Shown here one piece after another: positions 1-13,960 of a stretch of 64,000 nucleotides of DNA (the first letter of the stretch is position 1; every line of letters begins with the position of its first letter). This stretch comes from Pelodera strongyloides. Lineage: Eukaryota > Nematoda > Chromadorea > Rhabditida > Rhabditidae. Under the pieces are notes generated by a model. The model saw only the letters and a program-made list of their open reading frames with translations. It searched no databases and was not told the origin of the DNA. The translations under genes and the position numbers were made by a program. The stretch spans positions 1-64,000 of the forward strand of contig JAANDG010000449.1 of assembly GCA_036852015.1 (NCBI GenBank), read 5' to 3'.

Positions 1-105
1 GAGCAATAACGAAAAGAATTTAATAAAACAAGCCCTTATGTTCCTTACTCGCGCGATCTGTGATTAAGAATAACATTGTTAAAACTGCAGGATTATAAAA
101 ATTAC

Positions 106-2130
106 CTTTCACGTGTCCCTGATGTCCACCACGAGAGCTATCCAAGAGGACAATTCTTTCTGGAAACTTTAACGCGTTCCACACTCCAATTGTGCCGTCC
201 ATTGACGCTGTCGCCAGATAACGGCCGCACAGAGACCATTCGACCGCGAGAACCTGAAAGTTTTGGCCGAGTTATTTCCAGAATCCTGGGAACTATGATC
301 TAGGATGAAGATATTGATCAATATCTTCTTCTCAAACTCACCGCCTACTCTGCGTACAGCTTCAGACCTTCATGCAATCTGATTCTCATATAAGCGTAAA
401 CTAGTACTTTTGGAGGAACTTACACTTCAATTATCTATAATTTATGATATTTAATACATTAATTATACCTCCAATGAGTGTGAGTGTAGTGTGTGCAGGC
501 ATCGGTACTTCTCAACCTGCGTCCGTCCCTTATCACCGATACTCCCGGCCGAGTTGACTTTACCAGCGAACTCCCATACGGTTACCTGAAAACAAAACAG
601 TATAACAGTAAGAAGTAAGGCTCATCTCGAAAAAAGAAATATCCAATCAATAGTTCATGTAAGTTACTTGACCACTAGGTTTACTCTTCAGCAAGACCAG
701 AATTTACGCCTTCCACTTACGTACGGAGTAACTTTTCAAGGAAAGAACACATCAGTCATCATATTGTGTCAAGGAAATGATCGGCCACAAGCACGCCATG
801 TAAAACTCTCGAGTAAGCGTAAACCTCGGAGATAGGCCTAAATGTAAAGTAAACGTGTAAACAAATGATTCACCTCCTTATCATCAGAACCGCAAGCAAA
901 CTTTTTGCCATCGGGAGACCACCGTGCACAGTTGACGCCAGCTGAAAACAAGAATTCTGAAACTTCAAAACAGCAATCCACCACAGACAAACAATACCTC
1001 GAATACAAAATAGTGCACCAGCAGCACACTGACTCAAATCACATGTTGTTACGGAACGTAGTCTGTTATGGAATACGTTACGGAGTTAGCACTTGTTATT
1101 CTTCTAACACTCCCATATTTTCTTTAAATAAGTAACGGGGAACATTAACGTAAAAAAAAACTAAAAAAGTTATCTTGACACCGACCTTGAAACTTTATTG
1201 CGGCCAATAGTACCGGCGACGTCTTCTCCGCGTGCACCTTCTCAATTTCGATACATCGAGTGTTCCAGATGTTGACCAAACTGAAGGACGACAAGGTTTA
1301 GTAGAGAACCTTACAAACGAAAAGGCTGATCGATTTGATACACTAAGAAACTCCAGATCGATCTCCACAGTAAGATGCCCACCCAATAGACGACAACTAG
1401 CACTCCAGACACCGATCTGGTACAGAAACATACCGGAGAGTAGAAGAAAAAATAAAGTTCAACACAGTAAGAAAATCAAGATATATAGAGAGAAAACGCT
1501 GGATCTCTGAAGGAAAAGAGAGAGCGAAAACGCTAGATCTTGATTTCTTACAGTAATACCTCTACAGAAAGGTAGAGATACTAACTTCCATAGGAAATCT
1601 CTAACAAAAAACAACGCCCTTATTTATACCCACCCAGAACCGCCTCCCGCCACCTCAGCTTGTCCACACGTGATCAGCTTATCAAAGCATGGGTTGATGT
1701 GCACTGAGTAGATGGCGCCACCTAAAAATACAAAATACAATACAGTACATCGTGGACATCTATCCGAGCCCCCACCCACACAAACCTTCGGCCCCACCCA
1801 CACAAACCTTTGACCCCACCTACACAAACCTTCGGCACCCACCCCTATAAACCTTCGGCCCCCACCCACACAAACCTTTGGCACCCACCCCCATAAACCT
1901 TCGGCCCCCCACCCCCATAAACCTTCGGCCCCCACCCCACAAATCTTCGTAATAATACCAATAATGACAGATCATTTACTAGATGTACGCTAAAATACTC
2001 AACATGGCTTGCTCCGCAGAGGACACAGGAAGAGTACACTGATTCCAAATGCCAAATTGCCCAATCTTCACCAAATACAATCTAGAACCGAACCTGAATG
2101 ATGTACCCATGACGGGCTAATTAGCTTCAT
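106..2130 (-). CDS. HIRA: HIRA histone chaperone, N-terminal WD40 exons (partial)
   Basis: Six exons on the minus strand join in phase: 2130-2094, 1721-1634, 1280-1186, 941-874, 585-469 and 253-106, giving 184 residues; the rest lies beyond the left edge. The start ATG at 2130 gives MKLISPSWVHHSGGAIYSV, which follows the HIRA N-terminus closely, and the later WD40 blades also match in order: VNIWN, VNCARWSPDGKKFACGSDD, then LATASMDGTIGVWNALKFPE and GHVKG. HIRA is the WD40 subunit of the nuclear complex that deposits histone H3.3 independently of replication. Each WD repeat ends in the expected W-N or W-E position. All junctions are GT-AG. Intron 1 contains a C-rich minisatellite. Same strand as the TUT gene upstream of it, about 1.8 kb away. 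Identification rests on recalled family sequence; the exon phases are seen directly. Confidence 0.9.
1760..1950. repeat. C-rich minisatellite in HIRA intron 1
   Basis: About eight imperfect copies of a roughly 20-23 bp unit built on CCCACCCACACAAACCTTCGG. It lies wholly inside the first HIRA intron and explains glycine/valine-rich spurious reading frames on the minus strand here. Confidence 0.85.
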
Positions 2131-3051
2131 TGCTCGTCCTTCTCCTCGTACACGTCTCCAGTTTTCCACTTCAATCAGTTAATCAACTGCAACAAATATA
2201 CAAGTAATGGACACAAGCCTGGACTGGCCCAAACCAATTATCTTACATATATTGCTTACACTAAAAGCGGCTAGACGGTAACTAACCCGCGTTTTTGAAT
2301 TATCTAGAGTATCGTACCACTGTTAGTTACTGTAGCTTAATCCTAATTATTACGACACACGGCCCGGTGGTTCTACTCCAAAATCCACTCTTTTACAAAG
2401 CAACTTTTTACAGTGTAAAAACATCCTCCAAATAAATAAACAAATATAATAAATAACATAATCATGGCTCAAACCTCAAGTACACAAAAGATCAAAAAGA
2501 AACCACCAAATCGCTCATACTATTTATTTCTCGAATACGACTAAAGAGCATTATATGGGCATCCAGAAAACTCGCATACTTCTTTACCCAAATACAAGGA
2601 CGTTCAAAATCAAATAGTACATATGGGACATGGTCCAATACAGAACAACTAAAGGCATCGTCGAAACATACAGTACATATTCATAAACCGATCAGATACA
2701 CACAGTACATATTCATAGACCGATCAGATACACCGACAGGGTTAAGCAGTAAACAGGAAAAAAACAATACGAAGCCGAAAATAGGCTTCCAGTTCTCCGC
2801 GGGGAGGTAAAAAAAAAAAGAAATACTAATAGTTCACAAGGACAAATGCACCCAGGCGGCGGGCGGGGCGCGGGCTACACTACCAGCAAAAACTTCAGAA
2901 AATCGCGGTATTTCGTCGACACCGAATGCTGAACTAATACTTCTCAAATATTTTTCTCGACCAAACAAGACTTTTAAACATGAACTAAAAAAATTCAAGT
3001 TCAAGTGCCGATCCAAGTGAGTACGAGTACATCAGTACATGGGAAACCAAA

Positions 3052-3116
3052 AACCCCGATATGGCCCCGATCAAGTCCCTCAAAACCCCGGGCTTGATCC
3101 AGACCATATCGGGGGT
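3052..3116. repeat. Imperfect inverted repeat (hairpin)
   Basis: CCCCGATATGGCCCCGATCAAG on the left is mirrored by CTTGATCCAGACCATATCGGGG on the right with a short loop rich in C and A. Probably a small foldback element; no coding. Confidence 0.7.
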
Positions 3117-3456
3117 TCCACTTTCCTGTGAATCAGGCACTAGGTACCAGTATCCAGCGCGGACTGACTGAATACTGCTTCCCACTGATAATAAAAGAAA
3201 TACAAAATCCTAATCAACTCAACACACAGTCAACTACAATCAGCAACTAAACAAGATTCACACAAGTTCAAAAATACATAAAAGAATAGCTTCTCATGTA
3301 CACGTAGTTAAGAAAAAAAAGGTTAGTGAGCAGAATAATAATAATTTGTAAATTATGTGAGAGAAAAATAGTTAGAAATATGTTATGATAAATAAAAACA
3401 GATAAAGCCGAACAACAAAAAAACGAATTTTCCTAACACATAAAAGGAAAGAGTCC

Positions 3457-3592
3457 TGAGGCCATGTTCAACACTAAATTCCCGTCTTTTTATTTATTAC
3501 CCGTATTTCTCTGCGTGTCTCACATTACAATACTATTTTCGGTCCCGAGGGAATATTTCCCCGAAGGAATCTGAGTGGTGAATATGGCCTCT
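3457..3592. mobile_element. MITE family C copy (GAGGCCATATTCACCA ends)
   Basis: Begins TGAGGCCATGTTCA and ends TGAATATGGCCTCT, with CCCGAGGGAATATTTCCCCG-like internal sequence. Other copies lie at 21253-21388, 33744-33833 and 56896-57033. No coding capacity, so a non-autonomous element. Confidence 0.8.
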
Positions 3593-3973
3593 GAACAGCC
3601 TAAATAGCTCCAGGTAAGGAAATCGTGAACAAACCAGCTCATTGCATAAAGAGGTAATAAAAGTACAAAACTACAGTACGACTTAGTATTCAGAAACACA
3701 TTCCGTCTAGCAACTAAATGACCTAAATAGCACAAAGAATAGGGGAAAAGATTACCCCAGCAATAAGTTACATACGAACACTAATAAATAAAGGACACTC
3801 ATAAATAAAGAATTTCTTATACAATCTAACCTACAGCCAAACACCAGGAGTTTACGAGGTATACAATAAAAGAGGAAATAAACCAAAATCTTTGCATTTT
3901 CTGATTCAACCATTCAACTCGTGACATCCGAGCATAAATTCAAATTCAAAAAATCAGAAATTCAAACGAATAC

Positions 3974-5682
3974 CTAATTCTTCTTCTTATTACCTCGTCT
4001 GCCTCCAAACTTCTTTTTGGCAGAGTTGCCATCTTTTGAAGGGCCCGCTCCATTTAGAGCTTGCTTCGTTGTATTCCCAGCTGATGCTGGGGACGGCTTA
4101 GCGACCTTGGCTTTAGCACCAGTGTTACCAGGCGCCGGTAAATCACCTGCTGGGCCTGGTAACACCTTAACGTCAGACGTCTTAACATCATTCTTAGGTA
4201 ATAACGTCTTCGGAACAACATTCTCCTTCTTCGCACCACCATCAGTAGTCGACGTGGTGGGCTGGCAATCCTAAAACGACATTTATTGTAATTAACAATT
4301 TATTCTAATTAACAATAACTAAATTGCCTTATCGTACCACTAGAAAATACCATAATTACCATATCACACCGCAGGAAGTTTGGTAATTACGCAATTAGCA
4401 TAGCATCACATATCATATCATCCAGACGAATCTTAACCTCTTAATCATAAGCAAACTGAAGGGAGCTAATTATCATCAGAACCAAGTAACAAGCGATCAT
4501 TTAATGGTACTTCATCATATCATGAAAACCAAACCATGAACCTGACTGAGGCCTGAGGACTATCGCCACTGATACTCGCTGGCAAAGAAAAAGACAATAA
4601 GCAATCTGGATAAAACAAAAACAGTGCTACTCTTACTCCAACAAAGCTCGGACTCTTGCCTACCAGTATGGTACCGACATATCGCGACACATCGCAAGTG
4701 TAATGCCTCATTATACATGCATGCCATTGCATAATGGCTGTCAAGCGGACCACCCTACAGCGAATTTTTACCAGGTTCTTAGTGCACGTGCAAAAGGTTC
4801 TAACAATAACAATAACAAGCCTACTTGGCCAGATTTCTTCTGGATCTGCGGCTGCTGGCCATGAGCTGCCGCTGCCTTCTTCTCTGTCTTCTCGAAAACT
4901 GCCTTCTGAATGATGCCGTTCTGCGTGGGCGCGTTGCTGTCTCCATCCTAAAAAAATGGTTTATTGAATAATTGAATATAAAGAAAAATCACTCGCGTTC
5001 AACATGAACCCTAAGAAATTGTGCTCCATGAATCTAGTGATTAACTAAAACCAAAATGCGGCTTTTTCACAAGTACAAGATACTTCTTCACTTTAAAATT
5101 TTACTATGTGGTAGGGGACCCCTAGTTTTTATCCTAATCATACTCATTTGCGTATGACGCACATGACTGCAGTTGTCCAAATCCGTTTCAAAAACCGAAT
5201 GTTACACCCCTTTAAACACAAATCCCTACCTTGCTCCCCTTCTTCGCCGTGAACGTCAACGAATGCTTGCGCGCCCTGTTGCCGCCTTTCAAGAGGTTCT
5301 TGTGCTCTGCTTCTGCGTCCGCCGAATTGTCTCCATTGACGTGCTTCTTGTGGTCCTTCTGAACGACCAAGTTGGGGCCATTGCTCTTCTCCTTCTTCTT
5401 GTGCTTCTCTTGCTGCCCGTTCATCTCCATGCCCTCCAACTTCTTCCCTTTGGGCTTGTTCAGATTCGCTTCTGCGGGCTTCTGCTCCTTGTCCTTCACT
5501 CCCCCCGACGAGGCCGTCGAGGAGTGAGCGTGGGCGTGCTCGGTGCTCATCCTCACCATCTCCTTGCCGGTACCCGAGGACCGCTCCGTTACCGAAGGCT
5601 GGTTGCGGGCCTGCGTGTGGTAAGGCGAACGCTGGTAGGGACGGTCGGTATTGGGGTTGGAGCGGGACATTCCACGGCCAAT
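3974..5682 (-). CDS. Lys/Asn-rich 3' exons: TUT tail, or a separate small basic protein
   Basis: Exons 5682-5230, 4947-4825 and 4270-3974 are in frame with each other and end in GGRRGNKKKN then stop. Third positions in this frame are strongly G/C, which supports real coding. They join the TUT gene in phase if exon 6255-6226 uses a GTTGGA donor. However the upstream exon can also run on (to a GT at 6162, or to a stop at 6145), and an internal ATG at 5670 could start an independent protein of about 285 residues. I favour the TUT tail because total length and phase fit. The sequence is low complexity, basic and probably disordered, like an RNA-binding tail. Confidence 0.6.
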
Positions 5683-8600
5683 CTAAAACGAGACACCGTG
5701 ATTTTCAGGAAGAAACTGGACCAAAGATTATCATCACTGATGCCCAAGCAGCCAACAATCAGAAATAAGAAATAACGACGGTTATTAAAACAAGTACGAT
5801 ATGCTAAGGATCCAAACTCAGATCTGCTAAGCTAGGGTTATCAATGGTAAGGTAAGGGTTAATAAAAGAAGATATGATTTGCTTTTAGCGAGAAGAAATT
5901 AACTGAAAACTTCACATTGCAAATTCAAAGCCAATGAACACAAAGCAAAGCGTTGTTATTAAAAACATCGTACACGACAAAACACTACAAGCACGTGCAC
6001 ACGAATAAGACTTGATCTATTTGCATAGGTGATTTCTGTGAATCAATCAATCGATGAAAATTAAATGATCCATTTATGTCCCATACCTATACCCCATATG
6101 GGACAGCGGCGCAGACGCCCCCCCCCCCAAGAGCTCAAGCTAATTCAAAAAACAATCGTACCAATATTCTGGTAGTAAGATGGCATAGATAGCAGAGAAG
6201 GCGGCATCTGATGCGGCTGTCCAACATAATGACCATGCATTCCTAGCGGGGCGATCTAGACGGATTTTGCATTAGCCGTATGTTACCGTTGGATTCAAGA
6301 TTCAATTACGGTAACCATTACAGCTAGATTAAAGTACAGTAACTAGTACAGTTAGATTCAAGTACCGGTATATCTGCAAACGCAAACTACTGATCATATA
6401 GGGAACAGTTCACCAATAGGATAGAACAACATCACCACGTAACAGTAAGGGTAACAACGTGAAAGCTCGGGGAACCACTACCCGCTCAAGGAACATAATT
6501 TCGAACTACTCTTATGTTAATTTCTAATTTACCGCCCCAGTTTTCACCAACTGGAACGAAATCCCCCCAAGAGATAGAACGTACATCTACAGGACAGTCC
6601 GTTATGACACAATAACATCGACAAACAACGAACCAGAAGCTGTATTCACCAACACACAGGGAGCCCTCCCTGGCATCCTCAGGGAGCAAAAGAGTGCGTG
6701 GAGGCCGTAGAGGGTGCGAGAGCAGTAGAGATTCAGAGCGCTCGTGAGCCTAGGGAGGGTTTCCTGCGTGTTGGTGAATACGGAATACGGCCTCAATACA
6801 TAAAAGAAGCACCCACATTTAACGATGACGAAACATTCACATACAGACATACATACACCCGCTACACAGATAAACAAACACACGTTTTGACGTTGTTGAT
6901 GCGTAAAGTGTGCCGGTCCGAAGACGGAGTTCTGCATGAGGGGAGGGGGCAGTTGTGGTACACGGACACCATAAGCACCTCTTTGTGGACGACCACCATT
7001 ACCAAACCCATACCGTTGCTGACCAAAACCGTTCTAAAACAATAATACACAATGCAGTACCCCCTACCCTACTCTGGTCCTCAGGCGCGCAGCGCTGAAA
7101 GCGGATTGCGGAAATACGTAGCCGCGGGAAGACATTGCAAATTTGCATCGAAAAATTCGAGACAAGGAGAAACCTTTTCTGCGTCTCCGGGTTTCCCATG
7201 TTAAAAAGCCATATCTTTTCCGAGGACGCGGTTACGCATTGGCACGCTGCGCTCCTGGGAACGTAGTAGCTTGTGAAACGCAGGCTGGCCAACTGCATTC
7301 CCATCCCCATGTGTTTGATGCAAATTTTCTATGCGCATCCGAACCGGAAGAGCACAGATTACATATAATGCATGAGAATGTAGTTGGTCAGTGCACGTTT
7401 CACAAACTGGATAGAACGAGGACTGAGTTGGGGTGTTAGGTCTTTGTTAATTAGTTAAGATTAGTAGTACTCCATAGAATAAGTTAGTATTTACAGTCGA
7501 AAAGGTTTTCCGGTACGGAATACTTACCTGATTCGCATACTCATTTCGCTCATTCCATCTCCGTCCACCGTTGCCGTTTTGCTTCGCGAAATCTCTACAA
7601 TGCACAAGACTTTCAATGACTTGCATTTGAGGGAGAGGGAGCTTGCTACTACATGATTCCAATCCCACTCTCAATAAGTGCGAGACCCAAGGTTGTGGAA
7701 CCTGGAGTTAGCTACCATATATCATCGTTTTGGCATCGCTGAGCGAAAAATGGTGCACGTTGTTTAACCAGAAGGGGAAAACTGTTGGCTCCACGTCGAT
7801 GTCATAACAAAGTCAATGATTGATGGAACTCAATTAGCATATAACACATAGACATGCAGTCAAACATACAGTCAACATCAAATTCACAACTACATATCGC
7901 TTTGAAAAAAATTACTTTCTCAGTCTTGGGCACATCTGACTGTTTGAGTGCGGTGCTCCGTGGCAATTCTTGCAATTGCCCTCAGGTGGCGGTTCGTCAA
8001 GCCTCGAAGATTCCAGAAGAAATTTCTGTAAAGCATACTTATAGAAAACTTCGACAGTCAGTGGGGTCCAACTACCCACCGACAGAAAGCGAAAAACGAG
8101 AAAAGAGACCAGACACGAGACATAGAGTGAGCGGAGGGATAGAATAAAAATAAACAGAAAAAGAGAGACGAGAGAGATCGACAAGCAGAGAGAGAGAGAG
8201 GAAGAGCCCCGACGTTGAAAAAGTTCTTGCAGTAAGACAAGACGGTAAGGTGGGCAAAAAGAAAAAAAAGAAAGATAATTTGACAACTACCAACCCTGAT
8301 CTCATGGAACTGTATCTGCCCAATGTGGTCCTTCACGTCCTCGAGCAATTCCCCGCAAAACACATCGCGTGCTCTGCGGAAACACCGCAACCAGTATACA
8401 AACACTGAAAATAGCTACATTAAAGCGAAATACCGGCCGGTTTTTGAAACACATCGCGTACACCAGTATTCTTATGTAGCTTATGCAAATGAGCATAAAT
8501 TAGAATAAAAAATCGATTTAAATTCGGGCAAAATAGCATCAATGCACAAAATTGCCCACAATGCGTTTCAAAAACCGGCCAGTATTTCGCTTTAAAACAC

Positions 8601-11600
8601 AATTATATCCATTCGCAAACAAAGCAAGGTAAAGCAGTTGCAGTTGTGCGCAAAATACGCCTCAAAAACGGGCCGTTATATCGCTTTAAAACGTAAAGTT
8701 AATTTACCTGCATGTTTAGTGTTGGTTCTCACCCTTAGCAATTACAGTGGCAACCCGACCGCGCAACAAAAGTTGAGCATACAACACATTACTCACGCAG
8801 ATACGATTTTCTTATTGTATAAGGCAACGGGTAAACACAGAAAAGTGTTTCTACCGTTCCACCGTACTATTAACAAGGGAATATTGAAATTGAATGAGCC
8901 GCTGCAAACTACTGTACTACGGAACTTGTACGTACTACGTACTAGGGTTCGTAGATAGATACCGTAGTTGCAACAAAAAATCCGTGTGGCGTCACACTCA
9001 ACATTCACTGAAAATATAATGATTCATAGTAAAAAAACCAACTTCTATCGGTGATCGCACATGGCAGGTTGTGCTTCCTATCAAACGGGTCCTCGATGTA
9101 CAACTGCTTATTGTTCCACTGAAGCATTCCGCTCACGTGGCCCTCTTCCAGCTTTTCGCGCACACTCAACGGCTTGCGACGACGAATTTGTACCACCTAG
9201 AAATATTGTTTTCACCGCTACCATATTTCGGGAAAATACACGCTGACATTGACGCCAGACGCGGCGCTGATCGCGCACAAAAAGATGAGCAGCCAGCGCG
9301 GCAAGGTGCACAGGTTGGCAACACTTATCGGTTGTTGTGCCACAAGCCACAAGTGCAGACTAGAGGGGTCCACGTCCACGTACACGCCCTGATACACAGA
9401 ATCATTTTTTGCACGGCAACCATGCCAAATGGTTTAATGAAAGTCTATCGCACGTCATTTGAAAATATACTCAAAACAAATGGTCACACCTGTTGTTCAA
9501 ACGGATACTTGCAGTAAAAGTCCAAAAACTTGACAAACAGTTCCGCGTAGGTTTCCGTGGGGGCAGTCCAATTGAACTAGAAATACAATGAAGGGTAAAC
9601 GATAGCTGAAACACAATTTCCCACACTAATTCCAATCCTTAACTTGACTTGGAAACAGCTAACAACAAGTGCAAAATACGAGTAATAACTACAAACAAAA
9701 CAAACAACTACAAAGTACAAACTGTGACCGAGAATTACAAAGAACACAAAATACAAACAACAAACACCTACCTTCTTTTTCAACTTGTCAATGTCCCTGG
9801 CAAATGTAATATCGTGTCCTTCGCAGTATTCCCGACAAGCACCAATGCTCAGCCACGGTTCCTAGAATTCAACTTCTCTATGCTACGAAACTCAAGAGAG
9901 CAAGTTCACGCCACTACGCTTGCTACATTTAACACTGACTTGAAACACTGATAGATTGTTAATCAATAAAAACTAGTGTTTGCATAGGTAAAAAGGGCAA
10001 AAAGCTCCCAGGACAGCATTTGAACTAAAATAATACGTTCACATGTTCACATTCACATATTACGCCTTTTCATTGTGTTTCCAAGGAACAAGATGGAACA
10101 ACGTCTGGACTATCTATGCTACAACCAATCCCGTACAACCAACCGGGCAATACGGGAACACAACTGACAGAATTAGCCTACAGTAAACAAATAAATCCAA
10201 GTAAAGAGAAAAGATAAACGCATACCTCTTGAAGTACTGGCAAGATGTCACTCTGCTGCAAGAAATGGATCACCAACAGTGTGTAGGCGTACGAGGAGAG
10301 AGATCCACGTGAAGCGTCGCCTGAAACAAGTCAAGCAAGTTGCAGCAAAAGCGGAATAACTTCCGGTTTGTGAAACTCATGATAGACTGCCTGCAAGAAG
10401 TCAGGCAAGTTGCAGCTAAAGCGCTATAACATCCGGTTTGTGAAACGCACGATAGTAGACTATGAATTCCCATGTTGTGCACGCAAATCACTGCGCGATG
10501 CAGCTAAATTGTTTTGGTCAGATTACATTAATTTGCATGCAACGTATGGCAATACACTAATACAATATTCAGACCACTTTTCACGTCTCGTTCTATCAAG
10601 GCTACGTAAGTTGGGTGGGGCACGACCGTACCCATGGCCTAATGGAGATGCTCTTTAGCTTAGTGACATAAATGATTTTAGGGCAGGATAATAAACGCTA
10701 TGTTTCACTCAAAGCAAAGACAAAAAAGCTGACATGGTCTAAGTAGGTAATCGGTGTAGAATGTTCAACAATTGCAAATTAGCTAAAAATGAATGAATAA
10801 TGATAACAATCGCCATGCAAACAAGATAGCTCAAACTTATATCTTACCAATTCCCACATGCTTGGCCCAAGTCTTCACCCACATTCCCAGCACTTGCACA
10901 CCATCCCAGATTTCACAATAGCAACGCAACAAGTCGGAATTGTACCCGGCCAAGCAATTGTAGAATGAGATGCTAAAAACCAAAACAAATTAAGCTAATT
11001 AGCGAAAAATACGTTTTTTTTTTGCATTTGAAACACAGGGAAATGCTTCTATATGTAAAATGAAAATAAAAGGTAAGCCTATAACTCACAGCGTGTGTAA
11101 TCTACACTACAAGATCAGATCTGCACTTCAAAATCAAGCTTTGATAGTGTGATAGTTGATTACTTCGCTGCATACCAGAGGCCGTATTCACCAACACACA
11201 GGGAACCGTCCCAGGCCTCCCCAGGGAGCTAAAGGGTGCGAGCGCAGAGCACGAGATTCACAGCGCTCGTGACCCTAGGAAGGGCTCCCTGTGTGTTGGT
11301 GAATACGGCCTCAGGAACCGACTGAGCCAATGACCAATTCTGTTCATTCTACCATTCTATCCTATCTCCCATTTACATAAAAACGAAATAGATCACAAAT
11401 AAACCACCAACTCGGCATCAAATAAAGGTGCATGTCTGAGGAAATACTGGAACTTCACAATAGGCACCTTGGCGTTGGGGATCGCTTGCACCTGCAAACA
11501 ATATGTAATTCATAAACAAAGATTATGTTCAATGATGCAGCGTATGAAGATTGCAAGATTGCAAGCAAGTGAATATAATTGAGAAAACATCGCTTCCCAA

Positions 11601-13901
11601 TTTGCATACAATATACGAGAATGAAGCCGTGTCATCCAACTCCAACTTTCAAATACAGCCAATACCGGCTGTTAAACCGCTTTAATATAAACGCCAGCCA
11701 GAGGAAACGAACCCTTCTCACACTTCCGCGCGGTAGGCTCAGACTGCTGCTGCTGAGAAGCGAGGCAATCTTGTTCACATTGGTAGAAGCGTCTTCATCA
11801 GATGGTTTCTGAAGAAAGATAAACAGATACTCATTCGTTATGCACAAGCACAAGCCTAGAAAATGAACAACAAACATTAAAGCGAAATACCGGCCGGTTT
11901 TTGAAACCCATCATGGACAATTGAATTCTTACGTATTTATGCAAGGTTGCTCGAATTTAACTCGATTAGGTATTCTAATTTATGTTCATTTGCATAAGCT
12001 GCAAAAGAATGCTGGCGTACAAGGCGTACTCGATGTGTTTCAAAGACCGTTAGTAAGAGAACCAGTCACTTCAATCCAATTAACAATGGAAATAAAACAA
12101 AACACATCGATCGACGGACGGACTACTGATGAAATAAAACCATGAAAATATACGAGCTCGAAGAAACATTGTGTACATCTAAGTTATAACCCTAGTACAC
12201 GTTCTAGCCAAGCCATCATATACCTTCAAGTCAAAAAAGAAAACTACAAAACCGGTTTTCATATCGATTATAGTCATTTGAGTTATAGTTACTAAAGTCG
12301 TACGAATCTCGTTCAGTTGCCAAATAACGTTTCAGTTAGACCTTAAACCATAGTGTAAACCACCCAGTCTCACGTAAATAAAGTCTACCGTCGCCTTCCG
12401 CTCATCTCCAAACTGAAAACAGATGTCCACATCGGAGTCCGCTTTTCCCAGCTTATTCCTGTACGAGCCGAAGAACTAAAAAAGGGCAAATTATGCAATT
12501 ATCAGCAAATTATGTAATTGCCAAGGTTCAAGTAAAAAGTAAAAAAAAACGCTAACTTATACTGCTAGCGGTCTGACGTCAAACATTTTTTCCTTTTCTT
12601 AGAAAAGGAAACTTTTCGTGATAGTATCGTTTGGCACAGCTATTACGATACTTTCACGAAAAAAAACTAGCATCGACAACACTAGGTGCAATGAGTACAA
12701 TGACAAACTCCATACAGAGCTATATCACTGATAATCAACCGTTCAGTTCAAATCATACGAATTAACACTCTAGCTATGCACTGCTTCAATTTAGAACGAA
12801 TACTAAAATGCACCAATGAACTTTTATAAAAAACAAACATACTGATAGGTGAACAGGTCGATTAAAGCCTTCCGATAACCTGAAAGCCAACTGATCGACG
12901 ACTTGTAGCACTTCATTGTATCGTTCGTCAGAGATTCTTCCCAGGACTTAAAATCGAAGATTTAAAAAAAACGAGAGAGGAGAGAGAGAAAATAAGTGAG
13001 AGAGAGGCCGATTCAGAGAACGCAATTATAGAAACATACGTCTCTTAAGACACAATATTAGGGGGGCAGGTGGCGCAGTGCCTAAGTCACTGCCTCAAGA
13101 GCAGCGCAGGCACTGCGGCTCGTCGGTTCGGCTCCGACTCCTACCTCGAGCACACCAGAGACCAAGTCATAACCATTGTGAATAAAATGTCAGCATGACT
13201 TTGGACCAAAACGAACAGAAATCACGTAAAACGCATAAATAAACTTACGACAATCTTCGTTGATCACCGTGGACAAATATTCCGATAATTCGGACGTCAG
13301 TGGTGTTTTAATCGGGCTATACTCGGGAATCTAGAATCAATATCAATAAAATAAAACATAGGAAAAAAACAAAAGTTGATCGAGCCAGAGTCCAGAGACT
13401 ACCAGAGGCCAGGGAGCCCTCCCTAGCCTCACGAGCGCTCTGAATCTCTTCTGCTCTCGCACTTTCTACGCACTCTAGATCCCTGGGGAGGCTAGGGAGG
13501 GCTCCCTGTGTGTTGGTGAATACGGCCTCAGTGTATACAAATTAGAGTATTTTTTCCAACTTTCCCAAGAGTTTCTGTCGAAAAATAAGGTAGGAACCTT
13601 AGAAGAGAAGAAACCAAGTAATACAAACGGTCTTACATATGAATATAAAAAAAACTGTTTTCTAACGGCTAACCTAAAACCTAGTACCACTAGCCATTCT
13701 AAAGAAAATAAAATAAAAACCTTCAAGTGAGGGCAGAAGTCCTTGATGTGCTTCGGTGAATCACATGAAGAACATCTCGTGTCAATCACCTACAATTAGA
13801 ATTAGCAGACTGTGAGCGATAATCAGGAAGCAAAGTCATCTAACGACCAGGACCAGTTCATTAGAGTTCAGAGGGTTTATTTTATAGTAATCCTTTTAAA
13901 T

Positions 13902-13960
<59 letters not shown>

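Larger units (their letters stand above)
2131..3973. other. Spacer between HIRA and TUT genes
   Basis: No convincing exon on either strand. It would hold the HIRA promoter and the 3' UTR of the TUT gene. It contains a tandem duplication of about 31 bp around 2669-2732 (units with ACAGTACATATTCATA and CCGATCAGATACAC), a hairpin at 3052-3116 and a MITE at 3457-3592. Confidence 0.6.

Noticed and set aside
1624..1935. Glycine/valine/tryptophan-rich minus-strand frame
   Set aside because: Mostly the HIRA intron 1 minisatellite; only its C-terminal part (the exon 1721-1634) is real coding.
5173..5775. Plus-strand open frame of 200 residues, leucine-rich
   Set aside because: Antisense to the Lys-rich TUT exon; AAG-rich codons read backwards give leucines.
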